From assembly GCA_964616175.1 (NCBI GenBank), contig CAZTUH010000004.1:1-64000 (forward strand): a stretch of DNA of 64,000 bases, read 5' to 3'. Below the pieces are notes generated by a model. That model ran no database searches. It was not told the DNA's origin and was given only the letters and a program-made list of their open reading frames with translations. Source of the DNA: CAZTUH01 sp964616175. GTDB taxonomy: Bacteria > Pseudomonadota > Gammaproteobacteria > Burkholderiales > Burkholderiaceae_B. Positions 27,364-37,594 of this stretch are shown piece after piece. A program made the position numbers and the translations under genes. How positions within the stretch are numbered: the first letter of the stretch is position 1; the number at the start of each line of letters is the position of its first letter.

Positions 27364-27394
27364 AAAGTCCCTTTTTCTCAAAGGGACTTTTTTT
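27364..27394 (+). terminator. Strong Rho-independent terminator of the cold-shock gene
   Basis: Perfect 11-bp stem (AAAGTCCCTTT at 27364-27374, AAAGGGACTTT at 27380-27390) with a 5-base loop, running directly into seven T (27388-27394). It is the clearest intrinsic terminator in the window. It lies between the cold-shock gene and the convergent sodB; the T-run favours the plus strand. Confidence 0.9.
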
Positions 27395-27416
27395 CTGCAT
27401 ACCTAGATAATCCTAT

Positions 27417-28013
27417 CTATTCGGTAAAATTATTTTCTGCAAATTCCCAATTAATCAATTCCCAGAAACTTTCTAAGTATTTTGGACGGGCATTTCTGTA
27501 GTCAATGTAATAAGCATGTTCCCAAACATCGCAGGTCAGTATTGGTTTGTCCGATGTAGTTATTGGGGTCTGAGCATTCATTGTATTGAGAATTTCTAGT
27601 GATTCATCAGTTTTTTTTACTAACCATGTCCATCCCGAGCCAAAATTGCTGATTGCTGATGCACCAAAATCATTTTTAAAATTTTCTAGGGTCTCCCACT
27701 TATCAACAATTTTTTTCAGAAGCTTGCTTGAAGAGAGTTTTGATTCTTTCTGCTCCGTTGGTTCACAAGAAAGTCCATTCCAGTAAAAAGTATGGTTCCA
27801 TACCTGGGCTGCATTATTAAATATTGCACCGGATGATTTCCTAATTATTTCTTCCAAAGTCAGATCGAAGAATTCAGTATTAAAGATAAGTTTATTCAAA
27901 TTTGAAACATATGTCTTATGATGTTTTCCATAATGAAATTCCAATGTTTCTCTTGAAATATAAGGTTCTAAACCATCAAGTGGATAAGGTAATGGAGGAA
28001 GAATATGAGTCAT
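27417..28013 (-). CDS. sodB: Superoxide dismutase, iron type
   Basis: Detoxifies superoxide in the cytosol. 198 residues. Metal ligands are His27 (LEFHYGKHH), the histidine in QVWNHTFYW, and the aspartate and second histidine in CDVWEHAYYIDYRN. The motif FGSGWTWLV and the absence of Mn-specific residues favour the iron form, though Fe/Mn assignment from sequence is not absolute. Monocistronic, convergent with the cold-shock gene. Confidence 0.95.
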   Translation of the reverse strand: MTHILPPLPYPLDGLEPYISRETLEFHYGKHHKTYVSNLNKLIFNTEFFDLTLEEIIRKSSGAIFNNAAQVWNHTFYWNGLSCEPTEQKESKLSSSKLLKKIVDKWETLENFKNDFGASAISNFGSGWTWLVKKTDESLEILNTMNAQTPITTSDKPILTCDVWEHAYYIDYRNARPKYLESFWELINWEFAENNFTE

Positions 28014-28375
28014 ATTTCAGTTTCCTATACATACTGCTAATTAATAAAAAAGTCTAAATGAATTTCTAGGTTTCCAACATTATACTTTTATATTGATCTA
28101 TACAGATAGAGATTGCATCCACAAATAATCATTTTAATAATCTTTATTTAAGTTATTTTTTATTGACTGCATCTAAATTTCTTGATTAATAGATCTGTCC
28201 AATGGATATTTAAGTCGGATCAAGCTTTCTAAAACTTATTTAAGAAATTTTTTATTTTTTACTGAAAAAATTGATAGAATTTTACTGAATATCATGTTTT
28301 TCTTGTTCTTGGAAATCTTTTCTATAAATATTTTAATAAAAATTGTTCATCCTTTTGTTAAAAATAAGTATTAAT
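28014..28375. other. 362-base intergenic region between divergent sodB and lpxK
   Basis: A+T rich, no coding sequence seen on either strand and no tRNA. It must carry the promoters of sodB and of the lpxK operon. I could not pick out a convincing promoter or operator. Confidence 0.5.
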
Positions 28376-29476
28376 ATGTCAAAACATTCAATTATTGATT
28401 TATTTTTGCATTTCAAAATTTTTTTGAATCAAAAGTTAAACAATTTTCTACAAAAACAATGGTTAAGAAATAGTTGGCTTAGCATTGTTTTGCGACCATT
28501 TTCCTTTCTAATAGCTTTTGAAGCAAAGCGCAGATATTCATTTTTTAAAAAAAAGCGAGGCCTTTCTTTTCGTCCAAATGTTCCTGTGATTATCATTGGA
28601 AATATTTATATAGGTGGAACAGGAAAGACACCTTTAGTTATTGCAGCTGCTATAGCATTGAAAGTTCGAGGTTGGACACCTGGGATTTTGAGTAGAGGAT
28701 ATGGAGTTAAGATAGGAAATTACCCTCGAGTTGGAATGCAAAATCTTTCGAATTTACAATTTGGGGATGAGTCTACATTAATATCACGTGCTACTGGAGC
28801 ACCAATCTCCATACATCCAAAGAGAGAATTAGCAGCTAAAGCATTACTTTGCAAGTTTCCTAAAATAGATGTAATCATCTCAGATGATGGGTTGCAATAT
28901 TTTTCGTTAGATCGCGATCTCGAGATTATTGTCCAAGATGAGAGAGGAATAGGAAATGGTTTAACCTTACCTGCTGGGCCTTTGCGTGAACCATCTAACA
29001 GACTAAACGAAGCTTATGCAATTGTTACAAACAACATTGAACCATATAGAAAAAAGCATAAAGAAAATAAGAATTTTCGTTACCATTTAGATATGTGGCT
29101 AGAAATAACTCATGCAAAACATGTAAAAAGAAAACATTCTGATCGTCCAATTTTAGATTTCGCATCAAAATCTACTTTTTTAGAAATTGTTGCTGCAGCT
29201 GGAATTGGTAATCCAAAACGTTTTTTTACATCGTTAAAAACTATTGGGATTAATTTAGCTTTCACATTAGATCTTCCAGATCATTATCATTTTTCTCATT
29301 CTCCATTCAAAAATATATCTGCAGATATAATCTTGGTAACATCTAAGGATTCAGTAAAGTGTTCCAATCTAAATGATGATCGATTATGGGAGGTGCCAGC
29401 AATTCCGCGCTTTTCTGATCCTTATTTTTTTGATCACTTATCTCATTTTCTAAAACCAATTAAGAACCAATTATAA
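28376..29476 (+). CDS. lpxK: Tetraacyldisaccharide 4'-kinase
   Basis: Phosphorylates the lipid A disaccharide at the 4' position to give lipid IVA, at the inner face of the inner membrane. About 366 residues. An N-terminal hydrophobic helix region (WLSIVLRPFSFLIAF) is followed by the P-loop GNIYIGGTGKTPLV, then LSRGYG, GDESTLI and the conserved ISDDGLQYFSLDRDLEI and LPAGPLREP. A TTG start 33 bases upstream is open, but ATG 28376 is preferred. It heads the lpxK-trm112-kdsB-adk group. Confidence 0.94.
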   Translation: MSKHSIIDLFLHFKIFLNQKLNNFLQKQWLRNSWLSIVLRPFSFLIAFEAKRRYSFFKKKRGLSFRPNVPVIIIGNIYIGGTGKTPLVIAAAIALKVRGWTPGILSRGYGVKIGNYPRVGMQNLSNLQFGDESTLISRATGAPISIHPKRELAAKALLCKFPKIDVIISDDGLQYFSLDRDLEIIVQDERGIGNGLTLPAGPLREPSNRLNEAYAIVTNNIEPYRKKHKENKNFRYHLDMWLEITHAKHVKRKHSDRPILDFASKSTFLEIVAAAGIGNPKRFFTSLKTIGINLAFTLDLPDHYHFSHSPFKNISADIILVTSKDSVKCSNLNDDRLWEVPAIPRFSDPYFFDHLSHFLKPIKNQL

Positions 29477-29579
29477 AATAAGTACTTTCATCCAATAGAA
29501 AAAATTCATATGTTTGTAAAACACTAAAAACAAATATTTTTAATAATTTTGGAAAAATTAGCATTGGAATAGAAAAAAT

Positions 29580-29753
29580 ATGAAACATGAACTTCTCAAT
29601 ATACTTGTGTGTCCTTTATGTAAGGGAAAATTGGAATATGCTTCTTCAACAATGGAACTTATTTGCCATTTTGATAAAAAAGCTTTTCCCATAAAAGATA
29701 ACATTCCATTCATGATTGAAAGAGAAGCAAGAAATTTAGTGGGAATTCAATAA
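29580..29753 (+). CDS. Trm112-like (YcaR) small zinc-ribbon-type protein
   Basis: 57 residues, starting [20 protein letters not shown] and ending VGIQ. It has the family's CPLCKGKL motif, the later [26 protein letters not shown] block, and the position between lpxK and kdsB that this gene holds in most proteobacteria. Eukaryotic Trm112 activates methyltransferases; the bacterial role is unclear. Of the usual four zinc ligands I see Cys11, Cys14 and Cys29 but not a clear fourth. Its stop overlaps the kdsB start by one base. Confidence 0.9.
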   Translation: MKHELLNILVCPLCKGKLEYASSTMELICHFDKKAFPIKDNIPFMIEREARNLVGIQ

Positions 29754-30511
29754 TGGGTTTCATTGTAATGATTCCTGCGCATTCTTGTTCTAAGAGGCTT
29801 CCAGGAAAATTGTTAGCAGATATCTGTGGATTACCAATGATAATAAGAGTTGCAAAAAGAGCAGAAAAATCGGAGGCAGAACGTATCTTGATCGTTACTT
29901 GCGATAAAAAGATTCAAGAAATTAGCATCCAACATGGATTTGAAAGCATTTTTACGAAATCCTCTCATACAACTGGAACTGACCGTTTGTCGGAAGCTGT
30001 TTCACGAATTGATTTACCAGATAATAAGATCATTATCAATTTGCAAGGAGATGAACCACTTATAGAACCAAATTTAATTAATAAAATTTCTCAGAAAATT
30101 GAAAATACATGTGAATATGATATTGTAACACCTGCTTGTTCTATAGAAGATGAGAAATATTTATTCAACTCAAACGTGGTTAAGGTTGTTTGCAACACTC
30201 AGGGAAAAGCTCTCTATTTTTCAAGGGCAAACATTCCTTGGAAAAAAGAAATAAAAAAACTGGATTTTTCTAAGAAAAACCTATTTTTCCGTCATATTGG
30301 TTTATACGCTTATCGAGCTAAATTTTTAAGACAGTTTTCATCACTTCCAAATGGAAAACTTGAACAGCTTGAATCCTTAGAACAATTGAGAGCCATGGAA
30401 CATGGCTACAACATTTTTGTTTATCATACACAGTTGAAATCCTCATTTTCAGTAGATAATGCTAGTGATTTAGAACATGTTAGAAATATCTATAGAAATA
30501 GTGTTGCATAA
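29753..30511 (+). CDS. kdsB: CMP-KDO synthetase (3-deoxy-manno-octulosonate cytidylyltransferase)
   Basis: Activates KDO with CTP for the inner core of lipopolysaccharide. 252 residues. It opens with VMIPAHSCSKRLPGKLLADICGLPMI, the nucleotide-binding signature (RLPGK), and has the TGTDRLSEAV, NLQGDEP and YFSRANIPW blocks of the family. The RHIGLYAYR and LEQLESLEQLRAMEHG strings are diagnostic for KdsB. It overlaps the Trm112-like gene by one base, with adk following 61 bases later. Confidence 0.96.
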   Translation: MGFIVMIPAHSCSKRLPGKLLADICGLPMIIRVAKRAEKSEAERILIVTCDKKIQEISIQHGFESIFTKSSHTTGTDRLSEAVSRIDLPDNKIIINLQGDEPLIEPNLINKISQKIENTCEYDIVTPACSIEDEKYLFNSNVVKVVCNTQGKALYFSRANIPWKKEIKKLDFSKKNLFFRHIGLYAYRAKFLRQFSSLPNGKLEQLESLEQLRAMEHGYNIFVYHTQLKSSFSVDNASDLEHVRNIYRNSVA

Positions 30512-30572
30512 TTTTTAGGATTTTATATCAAGTTTTTTATTTCTCTTATTAAAATTTTATTTCGGAGTAATA

Positions 30573-31238
30573 ATGCGTCTCGTCTTTCTTGGCCCACCTG
30601 GATCTGGAAAAGGAACTCAGACAGAGTATCTGAAAAGATATTTTGGGATTGCAAGAATTTCTACAGGAGATATTTTGAGAAATTCTATAGAATCTGGTGA
30701 TTACTTTAATCTGAAGGAAACAATAAAATCAGGAGAATTAATTTCCGATGAAGTAATAATTACCCTGGTACGGGATCGTTTGAAGCAAAAAGATTGTAAA
30801 AAAGGCTATTTGCTGGATGGGTTTCCAAGAAACATTCCTCAAGCAAATGCGTTGAAAAATGCCTCAATAAAACTTGACTATGTGATTCAGTTAGATATTT
30901 CTGAAAAAGATCTTATTGAAAGAATAAGTGGAAGGCGCATTCATCAGGCAAGTGGACGTACATATCATATCCGTTTCAATCCTCCAAAGATAGCAGGAAA
31001 AGACGATATTACTGGGGAACCAATAATTCAACGAAATGATGATTCTGAGAGTATTATTCAAAATCGATTGAAAGTTTACTTTAGGGAAACCTGGCCTTTA
31101 ATAGGCTATTATTCCAGATGTATAAAAAAAGAACCTAGCACATCTCCGAAATTTTTGAAAGTATCTGGAATTGGAACGGTAAAAAGTGTCAACTTGAGAA
31201 TTCTGAAAGCAATAGGGAATAAAAATCCTAGTTTTTAA
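30573..31238 (+). CDS. adk: Adenylate kinase
   Basis: Interconverts AMP, ADP and ATP. 221 residues, long form with a LID domain. P-loop GPPGSGKGT at residues 7-15, AMP-binding RISTGDILR, LLDGFPRNIPQA, and LID region GRRIHQASGRTYHIRFNPPK, which lacks the four-cysteine zinc site, as usual in proteobacteria. QRNDDSESIIQNRL closes the LID. GGAG precedes the ATG. kdsB-adk order is common in betaproteobacteria. Confidence 0.97.
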   Translation: MRLVFLGPPGSGKGTQTEYLKRYFGIARISTGDILRNSIESGDYFNLKETIKSGELISDEVIITLVRDRLKQKDCKKGYLLDGFPRNIPQANALKNASIKLDYVIQLDISEKDLIERISGRRIHQASGRTYHIRFNPPKIAGKDDITGEPIIQRNDDSESIIQNRLKVYFRETWPLIGYYSRCIKKEPSTSPKFLKVSGIGTVKSVNLRILKAIGNKNPSF

Positions 31239-31326
31239 TAAAAATAGAAAAATAAAACCATTTGAAATGGAAATTACTGCAATAAGTTGAACTTTATTTA
31301 AATGTTGTTTCCAAGTGCATGTTTTA

Positions 31327-32910
31327 ATGAATTTATTCCGATCTGCTGCAGTCATAAGTACTTTTACTTTTCTTTCCAGAATTACAGGACTAGTGCGCGA
31401 TATCACAATAACATTTTTTTTTGGAGTCAGCCCTTTGACTGACAGCTTCTGGATTGCTTTTCGGATTCCAAATTTTCTGAGACGTCTCTTTGCAGAAGGT
31501 GCTTTTTCACAAGCATTCATACCTATAATCGGAAAACTTCGAAGTACAACTCCTAAATCAAATGTAAGAAATATCCTAAATCAAATTTTCCTGTCTTTAC
31601 TATTTTTGATGTCAACAGTTATACTTCTTGGCATGATTATCGCTCCCTATATTGTTAGGATTATGGGAAGCGGAATAGGGTCTTTAATATCTGATAAGGA
31701 AAGAATTCAACAAATTGACTTAATTATTCGTTTGACTCAGATAATGTTTCCATACATATTTTTTATTTCACTTTCTGCATTTTTTTCTGGAGTCTTAAAT
31801 GTTTGGAAGAATTTTTCCATTCCAGCATTTACACCAATTCTGCTAAATCTTTCTATCATCATTTCTTGTTTTAGCTTTCCAACTTTTTTTAAACAGCCGA
31901 TTTACTCTTTAGCAATTGGGGTTTTAATCGGAGGAGCACTGCAGTTTATTGTTCCATACTACTCTTTGAAAAAAATTGGTCTTTTGCCAAACTTTTCTTC
32001 TGTTGATTTTTTTAATTTTTATAAGAATTCTGTTGTAAAGGAAATTTATAAGAAAATGATTCCTGCAATGATTGGTATTTCAATTAGTCAAATCTCATTG
32101 ATTATTAATACGAACATTGCTTCTTGGTTACAACCTGGAAGTGTTACCTGGATCACTTTATCGGATAGGTTAATGGAGTTTTCTGTTTCACTAATCGGGG
32201 TTACTCTCGGCACTATCTTAATTACTAATCTTTTAGAAGCACACACAAAGCATGACCAGCACGCTTATAGCAATTTGATTGATTGGGCTGTTCGTCTTGT
32301 GATCTTGCTGGGTTTTCCAGTTTCTATAGGAATGGCTGCTTTTTCAGAAGCATTAGTCAGCATATTGTTTCACTATGGAAAATTCACGGTCAATGATGTA
32401 ATTAATACAAAGGCAGCGATCACTTCTTATTCTATAGGCATTATTGGATTATTACTTGTAAAAGTATTGATTCCAGCTTTTTATGTCAAACAGAATATTA
32501 AAACTCCACTCAAAATATCAATTATTGTGCTAGCTGCGACTCAAATCACAAATTTCTTTTTAGTACCTCGATTTGGACATTGTGGAATTATTCTAGGAGT
32601 TGCATTAGGTGCTTGTCTAAATGCGTTTTTGCTGTTTTTTCAGTTATATAAAAATGGTATCTATATGCTATCAAAAACCAATTTTTCATGTTTTATAATG
32701 AAAGTATTCATAGCTTCGGCAATCCTGTATTGTTTTTTCTACTTCTCAGATAAACACGTGGATTGGATTCTCTTACAGTCTAATCATTTTAAAAGGATAT
32801 TAACATTTTCATTATTCCTAATTTTAGGAGCATTGATATACTTCTCCATTCTTTTATTTACTGGAATCAGACCAAAAGATTTTTATCTCCCGAAAAATAA
32901 AAATTGTTAA
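31327..32910 (+). CDS. murJ: Lipid II flippase MurJ (MviN)
   Basis: Polytopic inner-membrane protein that flips the peptidoglycan precursor lipid II. About 527 residues with about 14 hydrophobic segments. The family start AAVISTFTFLSRITGLVRD and the loop FRIPNFLRRLFAEGAFSQAFIPI are diagnostic for MurJ. A GTG at 31315 in the same frame is possible, but ATG 31327 fits the family start better. In many relatives murJ and rpsT are divergent neighbours; here they lie on the same strand with a fecR-like gene between them. Confidence 0.95.
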   Translation: MNLFRSAAVISTFTFLSRITGLVRDITITFFFGVSPLTDSFWIAFRIPNFLRRLFAEGAFSQAFIPIIGKLRSTTPKSNVRNILNQIFLSLLFLMSTVILLGMIIAPYIVRIMGSGIGSLISDKERIQQIDLIIRLTQIMFPYIFFISLSAFFSGVLNVWKNFSIPAFTPILLNLSIIISCFSFPTFFKQPIYSLAIGVLIGGALQFIVPYYSLKKIGLLPNFSSVDFFNFYKNSVVKEIYKKMIPAMIGISISQISLIINTNIASWLQPGSVTWITLSDRLMEFSVSLIGVTLGTILITNLLEAHTKHDQHAYSNLIDWAVRLVILLGFPVSIGMAAFSEALVSILFHYGKFTVNDVINTKAAITSYSIGIIGLLLVKVLIPAFYVKQNIKTPLKISIIVLAATQITNFFLVPRFGHCGIILGVALGACLNAFLLFFQLYKNGIYMLSKTNFSCFIMKVFIASAILYCFFYFSDKHVDWILLQSNHFKRILTFSLFLILGALIYFSILLFTGIRPKDFYLPKNKNC

Positions 32911-33246
32911 ACTAAAAGCATAGCCTCTTCTTATGAACAGTTTTTTTGATAAAATGCTGGTTTTGGGTCAATTATCTGTTTTCACATTTTTTTTGAAGAT
33001 AATTTTTTATTCTAATTTTTCCTTGATAAGTTTTTTACAAATACTTGAAAAGATTTTGGATATGACATTTTCAGAGGTCCTTAGAAAGGAAAAATGCTTT
33101 TTGAGGTAAAAGTGATATAAGAAAAAATTGTAGTAAAAAATTAGCAAGATACCTCATAATCCTATGTTCTGAAAGAGATTTAAAAGAGAGTGATTTTATC
33201 TTTTTAAGATGGTTTTCTACTGTTATCTCAACCGAATCTATTAGGA
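32911..33246. other. 336-base gap between murJ and the fecR-like gene
   Basis: No intact gene. Part of it (33168 onwards) may hold the frame-shifted N-terminus of the following FecR-like protein. I looked for remnants of an ECF sigma factor (fecI), the usual partner of fecR, and found none. Confidence 0.45.
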
Positions 33247-34170
33247 ATGAATTTTGTAATTCTTATAAAAAAGATCAAAGGAAACTTTAGCCAGTCATTG
33301 AAATGTTTTTTACCTAAAAATGGAAATAGATATGAAAGAAATATCCCTTCTGGATTTTCAAAGATCTCTAAAATGATTCGTCGTCATTTTTTAAGTAAAG
33401 TACTTTTTTCTGGGATAGGAGGTTTTTGCGCAATCCATATAGGTAATGAGTTTTATCCTTTGCGTAACATTACAGCCGATATTTCTACAGCTACAGGCCA
33501 AAGGCGTTGTTTTAACCTGAGAGATGGGAGTACTCTACTTCTAGATGCTAGAAGTGGGGTAGATATTAATTTTGGTAGTACCGTACGATGCATCAGACTA
33601 CTAAATGGGGCCTTATCAGTGAAAGTAGCGTTAGATACTGCTCGTCCATTCCTAGTTCTTACAGAACAAGGTAAGATTCAAACAAGTAAAGCTAGTTTTA
33701 TGGTTCGACAACAAGCACAAAGAACCCTTGTTGCTGTTCATGATAGTTGTATTCAAATTGAAACTCTAAATGGAGAAAAGAAAAATGTAATTTCTGGAAA
33801 AGGAGTTCGATTTGATTCCAATAAAATTGGTGCTCCCCGTTCTGAAATAATTGCTGAAGCTTCATGGGAAAATGGAAGTATAGATGCACATGGACGTCCT
33901 TTAGTAGATATCTTAGAATCTCTTAAACCTTATAAAATAGGTCCATTGCGGGTGTCAGCAGCAGCTGGTGGATTACCTGTTTTTGGTAATTATTCTTTGG
34001 ATGATACTGATGCAACGCTTAATGCATTGCAGCATCGTATGCCAATTTCAATTCATGATTATGGACTTTTAGGCATTTCTATTAGTGTTACATCATCTTC
34101 ATTCAAATCTAAGGTAAGATTTAGGCCAAATTCAAATTGGAAAGATATTTTAAGGATTTTCTATTACTAA
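33168..34170 (+). pseudogene. FecR-like anti-sigma / signal-transducing protein, probably N-terminally disrupted
   Basis: The open frame 33247-34170 (307 residues) contains an RR-containing stretch and hydrophobic segment (RRHFLSKVLFSGIGGFCAIHIG) and then a good FecR periplasmic domain: ISTATGQRRCFNLRDGSTLLLDA, LLNGALSVKVA, RPFLVLTEQG, and a C-terminal secretin/TonB-short-N-like part (AGGLPVFGNYSLDD). The usual cytoplasmic DUF4880 region is missing in this frame. A stretch in another frame upstream, 33168-33290, reads like it (FIFLRWFSTVISTES, then NSYKKDQRKL and a stop), suggesting a frameshift. No fecI or TonB receptor gene is nearby. A shortened but functional protein is the alternative. 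Confidence 0.6.
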
Positions 34171-34288
34171 AAAAAATCAATCTTGAAAATTCAGTATGTT
34201 TTTTGTTTAAAAAATTCTTCTAAACATTATTTTTACATTCCGATTATTATCATTTAAAATCCAAGGTTTATAAATTAGGCACAGTGAT

Positions 34289-34552
34289 ATGGCTAAAAAT
34301 ACACAAATAAAAAAACGGATTCGGCAATCCCTTTCTAGAAATAGAAGAAATTCTAGTCTACGATCCATGTTGCGAACAGCTATTAGACGTTTGCGTGAAG
34401 CAGTTCAAAGTAAAGATATATCTAGGGCAAAACCTTTCTTTTGCAAAGCAACTAAAGTAATTGATCGAGTAGCATGCAAGAAAATTATCCATAAAAATAA
34501 GGCAGCTCGAGAAAAAAGTCGTCTGTCATCTCTTCTTAAGTCAATAACGTAA
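34289..34552 (+). CDS. rpsT: 30S ribosomal protein S20
   Basis: Basic protein binding 16S rRNA, 87 residues, starting MAKNTQIKKRIRQSLSRNRRN and ending with the KIIHKNKAAREKSRLSSLLKSI block typical of S20. Monocistronic; a possible terminator follows. Confidence 0.96.
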   Translation: MAKNTQIKKRIRQSLSRNRRNSSLRSMLRTAIRRLREAVQSKDISRAKPFFCKATKVIDRVACKKIIHKNKAAREKSRLSSLLKSIT

Positions 34553-34565
34553 TTTTTCGAATTTC

Positions 34566-34599
34566 TTTCTTTCAAAATTTTAGAAAGAGATTTTAATTT
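34566..34599 (+). terminator. Possible terminator after rpsT
   Basis: TTTCTTTC (34566-34573) pairs with GAAAGAGA (34583-34590) with one G-T pair, 9-base loop, followed by TTTTAATTTTT. An A+T-rich stem; moderate support. Confidence 0.4.
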
Positions 34600-34692
34600 T
34601 TCTTGAATTAAGAAAATTCTTGAGTACATTTTTTTCATTGCAGGGTGACTTACAAAAACAATGCTTGATCAATCAATTTGTAACTCTCTGTA

Positions 34693-34698
34693 TATAAT
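34693..34698 (+). promoter_or_regulatory. Likely -10 element upstream of argF
   Basis: A perfect TATAAT at 34693-34698, 45 bases before the argF ATG. No -35 at normal distance: TTGATC at 34665-34670 is 22 bases away. Support is moderate. Confidence 0.35.
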
Positions 34699-34743
34699 CT
34701 GAGCTATGGTTTTAACTTTTTGCTTTTTGAGAAGCGGATCCTA

Positions 34744-35649
34744 ATGAAACACTTTCTACAATTGCAAGATTTGAAATTGAGTGATATAACCTATATTCTT
34801 GATCGGGCCAAGATTATCAAAAAGAAATTCAAAAAAAATATTTCATACAAGCCATTGCATGGAAAAATACTAGCTATGATTTTTGAAAAATCTAGTACCA
34901 GGACCCGGGTATCATTTGAATCTGGAATATGTCAACTTGGGGGTTCAGCTATAAATTTAGTAGCAGTTGACTCTCAATTAGGGCGTTCTGAACCTATCGA
35001 AGATACTGCGCAAGTTATCTCAAGAATGGTCGATATTGTTATGATTAGAACCTTTGAGCAAAATCGAATTGAGCAATTTGCAAATTATTCCAAGGTTCCA
35101 GTAATAAATGGGCTAACTAATGAATTCCATCCTTGCCAAGTATTATCAGATTTATTTACATATATAGAATACCGAGGTCAAATTAAAGATAAGATAGTTG
35201 CATGGATTGGGGATTCTAATAATATGGCATATACTTGGCTGCAAGCAGCAAAAATTATGGGCTTTACTCTTCATGTGTCCAATCCACCTGGCTATGAATT
35301 AAATCCTGAAAAAGCTGATCTTTTGTCTGTAGCATATAAAAAGTTCTCTAATCCCTACGATGCTTGTAAAAATGCTCATATTATTAGTACCGATGTTTGG
35401 ACCAGCATGGGGTTTGAAAGTGAAGGTCAAAAACGGAATTCTGAATTCAAAGCTTGGAAGGTCAATAAAAAAATGCTAGAAATTGCTTCCTCCGATGTTA
35501 TTTTTATGCATTGTCTTCCAGCTCATCGTGGGCAAGAAGTTACACAAGAAGTTATAGATGGACCTCAAAGTGTTGTTTGGGATGAAGCGGAAAACCGACT
35601 ACATGTTCAAAAAGCCTTAATGGAGTTCCTCATATTAGGGAAAATCTAG
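34744..35649 (+). CDS. argF: Ornithine carbamoyltransferase
   Basis: Converts ornithine and carbamoyl phosphate to citrulline. 301 residues. The carbamoyl-phosphate motif FEKSSTRTRVSFE, the string VPVINGLTNEFHPCQVLSDL (ornithine/carbamoyl-phosphate region) and the ornithine motif FMHCLPAHRGQEV are present. Length and motifs fit the anabolic enzyme. The frame extends upstream to 34720, but ATG 34744 gives the family N-terminus (MKHFLQLQDL). argG follows 106 bases downstream, together providing two steps to argininosuccinate. Confidence 0.96.
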   Translation: MKHFLQLQDLKLSDITYILDRAKIIKKKFKKNISYKPLHGKILAMIFEKSSTRTRVSFESGICQLGGSAINLVAVDSQLGRSEPIEDTAQVISRMVDIVMIRTFEQNRIEQFANYSKVPVINGLTNEFHPCQVLSDLFTYIEYRGQIKDKIVAWIGDSNNMAYTWLQAAKIMGFTLHVSNPPGYELNPEKADLLSVAYKKFSNPYDACKNAHIISTDVWTSMGFESEGQKRNSEFKAWKVNKKMLEIASSDVIFMHCLPAHRGQEVTQEVIDGPQSVVWDEAENRLHVQKALMEFLILGKI

Positions 35650-35752
35650 TAACAAAAATCTTTGGTTTTAGCATTGTTTTTTCTTGTTTTCCATGGCAGA
35701 GTACTTTTTCCTTCTCAATTATTCTGAAATATTTTCCATTTATTTAATATAA

Positions 35753-37078
<1,326 letters not shown>

Positions 37079-37082
37079 AGAA

Positions 37083-37158
37083 TGGTAGGTGCTACAGGGA
37101 TCGAACCTGTGACATACGCCATGTAAAAGCGTCGCTCTACCAACTGAGCTAAGCACCT
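37083..37158 (-). tRNA. tRNA-Val (anticodon UAC)
   Basis: 76 bases with encoded CCA. Acceptor AGGTGCT / AGCACCT, D-arm GCTCAGTTGGTAGAGC, anticodon loop TTTACAT (anticodon TAC) and T-arm ACAGGTTCGATCCCTGT are all well paired. It lies 15 bases downstream of the HU gene on the same strand and is probably cotranscribed with it. Confidence 0.97.
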
Positions 37159-37173
37159 TTTCTTTATTCTAAA

Positions 37174-37446
37174 TTAATTTAGAAGATCTTTCAAAGCTTT
37201 TCCCGGCCGGAATTTTGGTACCCTGGTCTCTTTTATATTGATGATTTCTCCTGTTCGAGGATTTCGACCTAATCTTGATGATCGAGCTGATACAGAAAAT
37301 GTTCCAAATCCAACTAGAGTTATAGTTTCCCCCTTTTCTAAGGCGACTTTGATTATCCCGATTAATGCATCAAGCGAACGGCTTGCTTCGGCTTTAGAAA
37401 TATTAGCCTCACTAGCAATGTGATTAATAATCTCAGTTTTGTTCAT
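37174..37446 (-). CDS. hup: DNA-binding protein HU
   Basis: Histone-like dimeric protein that bends DNA. 90 residues starting MNKTEIINHIASEANISKAEA, with LVGFGTFSVSARSSRLGRNPRTGEII (the DNA-contacting arm) and the VPKFRPGKALKD ending. A strong GGAGG stands before ATG 37446; the open frame upstream to 37512 is not used. It resembles HU rather than IHF. With ihfA missing from its usual place after pheT, HU may be the main architectural protein of this nucleoid, but ihfB or ihfA could lie elsewhere. Confidence 0.94.
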   Translation of the reverse strand: MNKTEIINHIASEANISKAEASRSLDALIGIIKVALEKGETITLVGFGTFSVSARSSRLGRNPRTGEIINIKETRVPKFRPGKALKDLLN

Positions 37447-37525
37447 TAAGAAAAACCTCCAAAAAAAGGCTCCAATTTTTACTGGAACTGACCAACCAAA
37501 TTGAAAAACCAACTAACACAAGGAC

Positions 37526-37556
37526 ATATTAGGCCTTGATAGTAAATCTCTGTCAA
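37526..37556 (-). promoter_or_regulatory. Possible sigma-70 promoter of the HU gene
   Basis: On the minus strand, TTGACA (37551-37556) and TAATAT (37526-37531) with a 19-base spacer, about 80 bases before the HU start. The perfect -35 supports it; the spacer is long and the -10 only partly matches. Confidence 0.4.
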
Positions 37557-37594
37557 GCAAAAAACCAAAGGAAAATGATTTTTGAGCATTTTTT

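Noticed and set aside
31098..31520. 140-codon minus-strand frame spanning adk end and murJ start
   Set aside because: Antisense to two certain genes, no family resemblance and no ribosome binding site.
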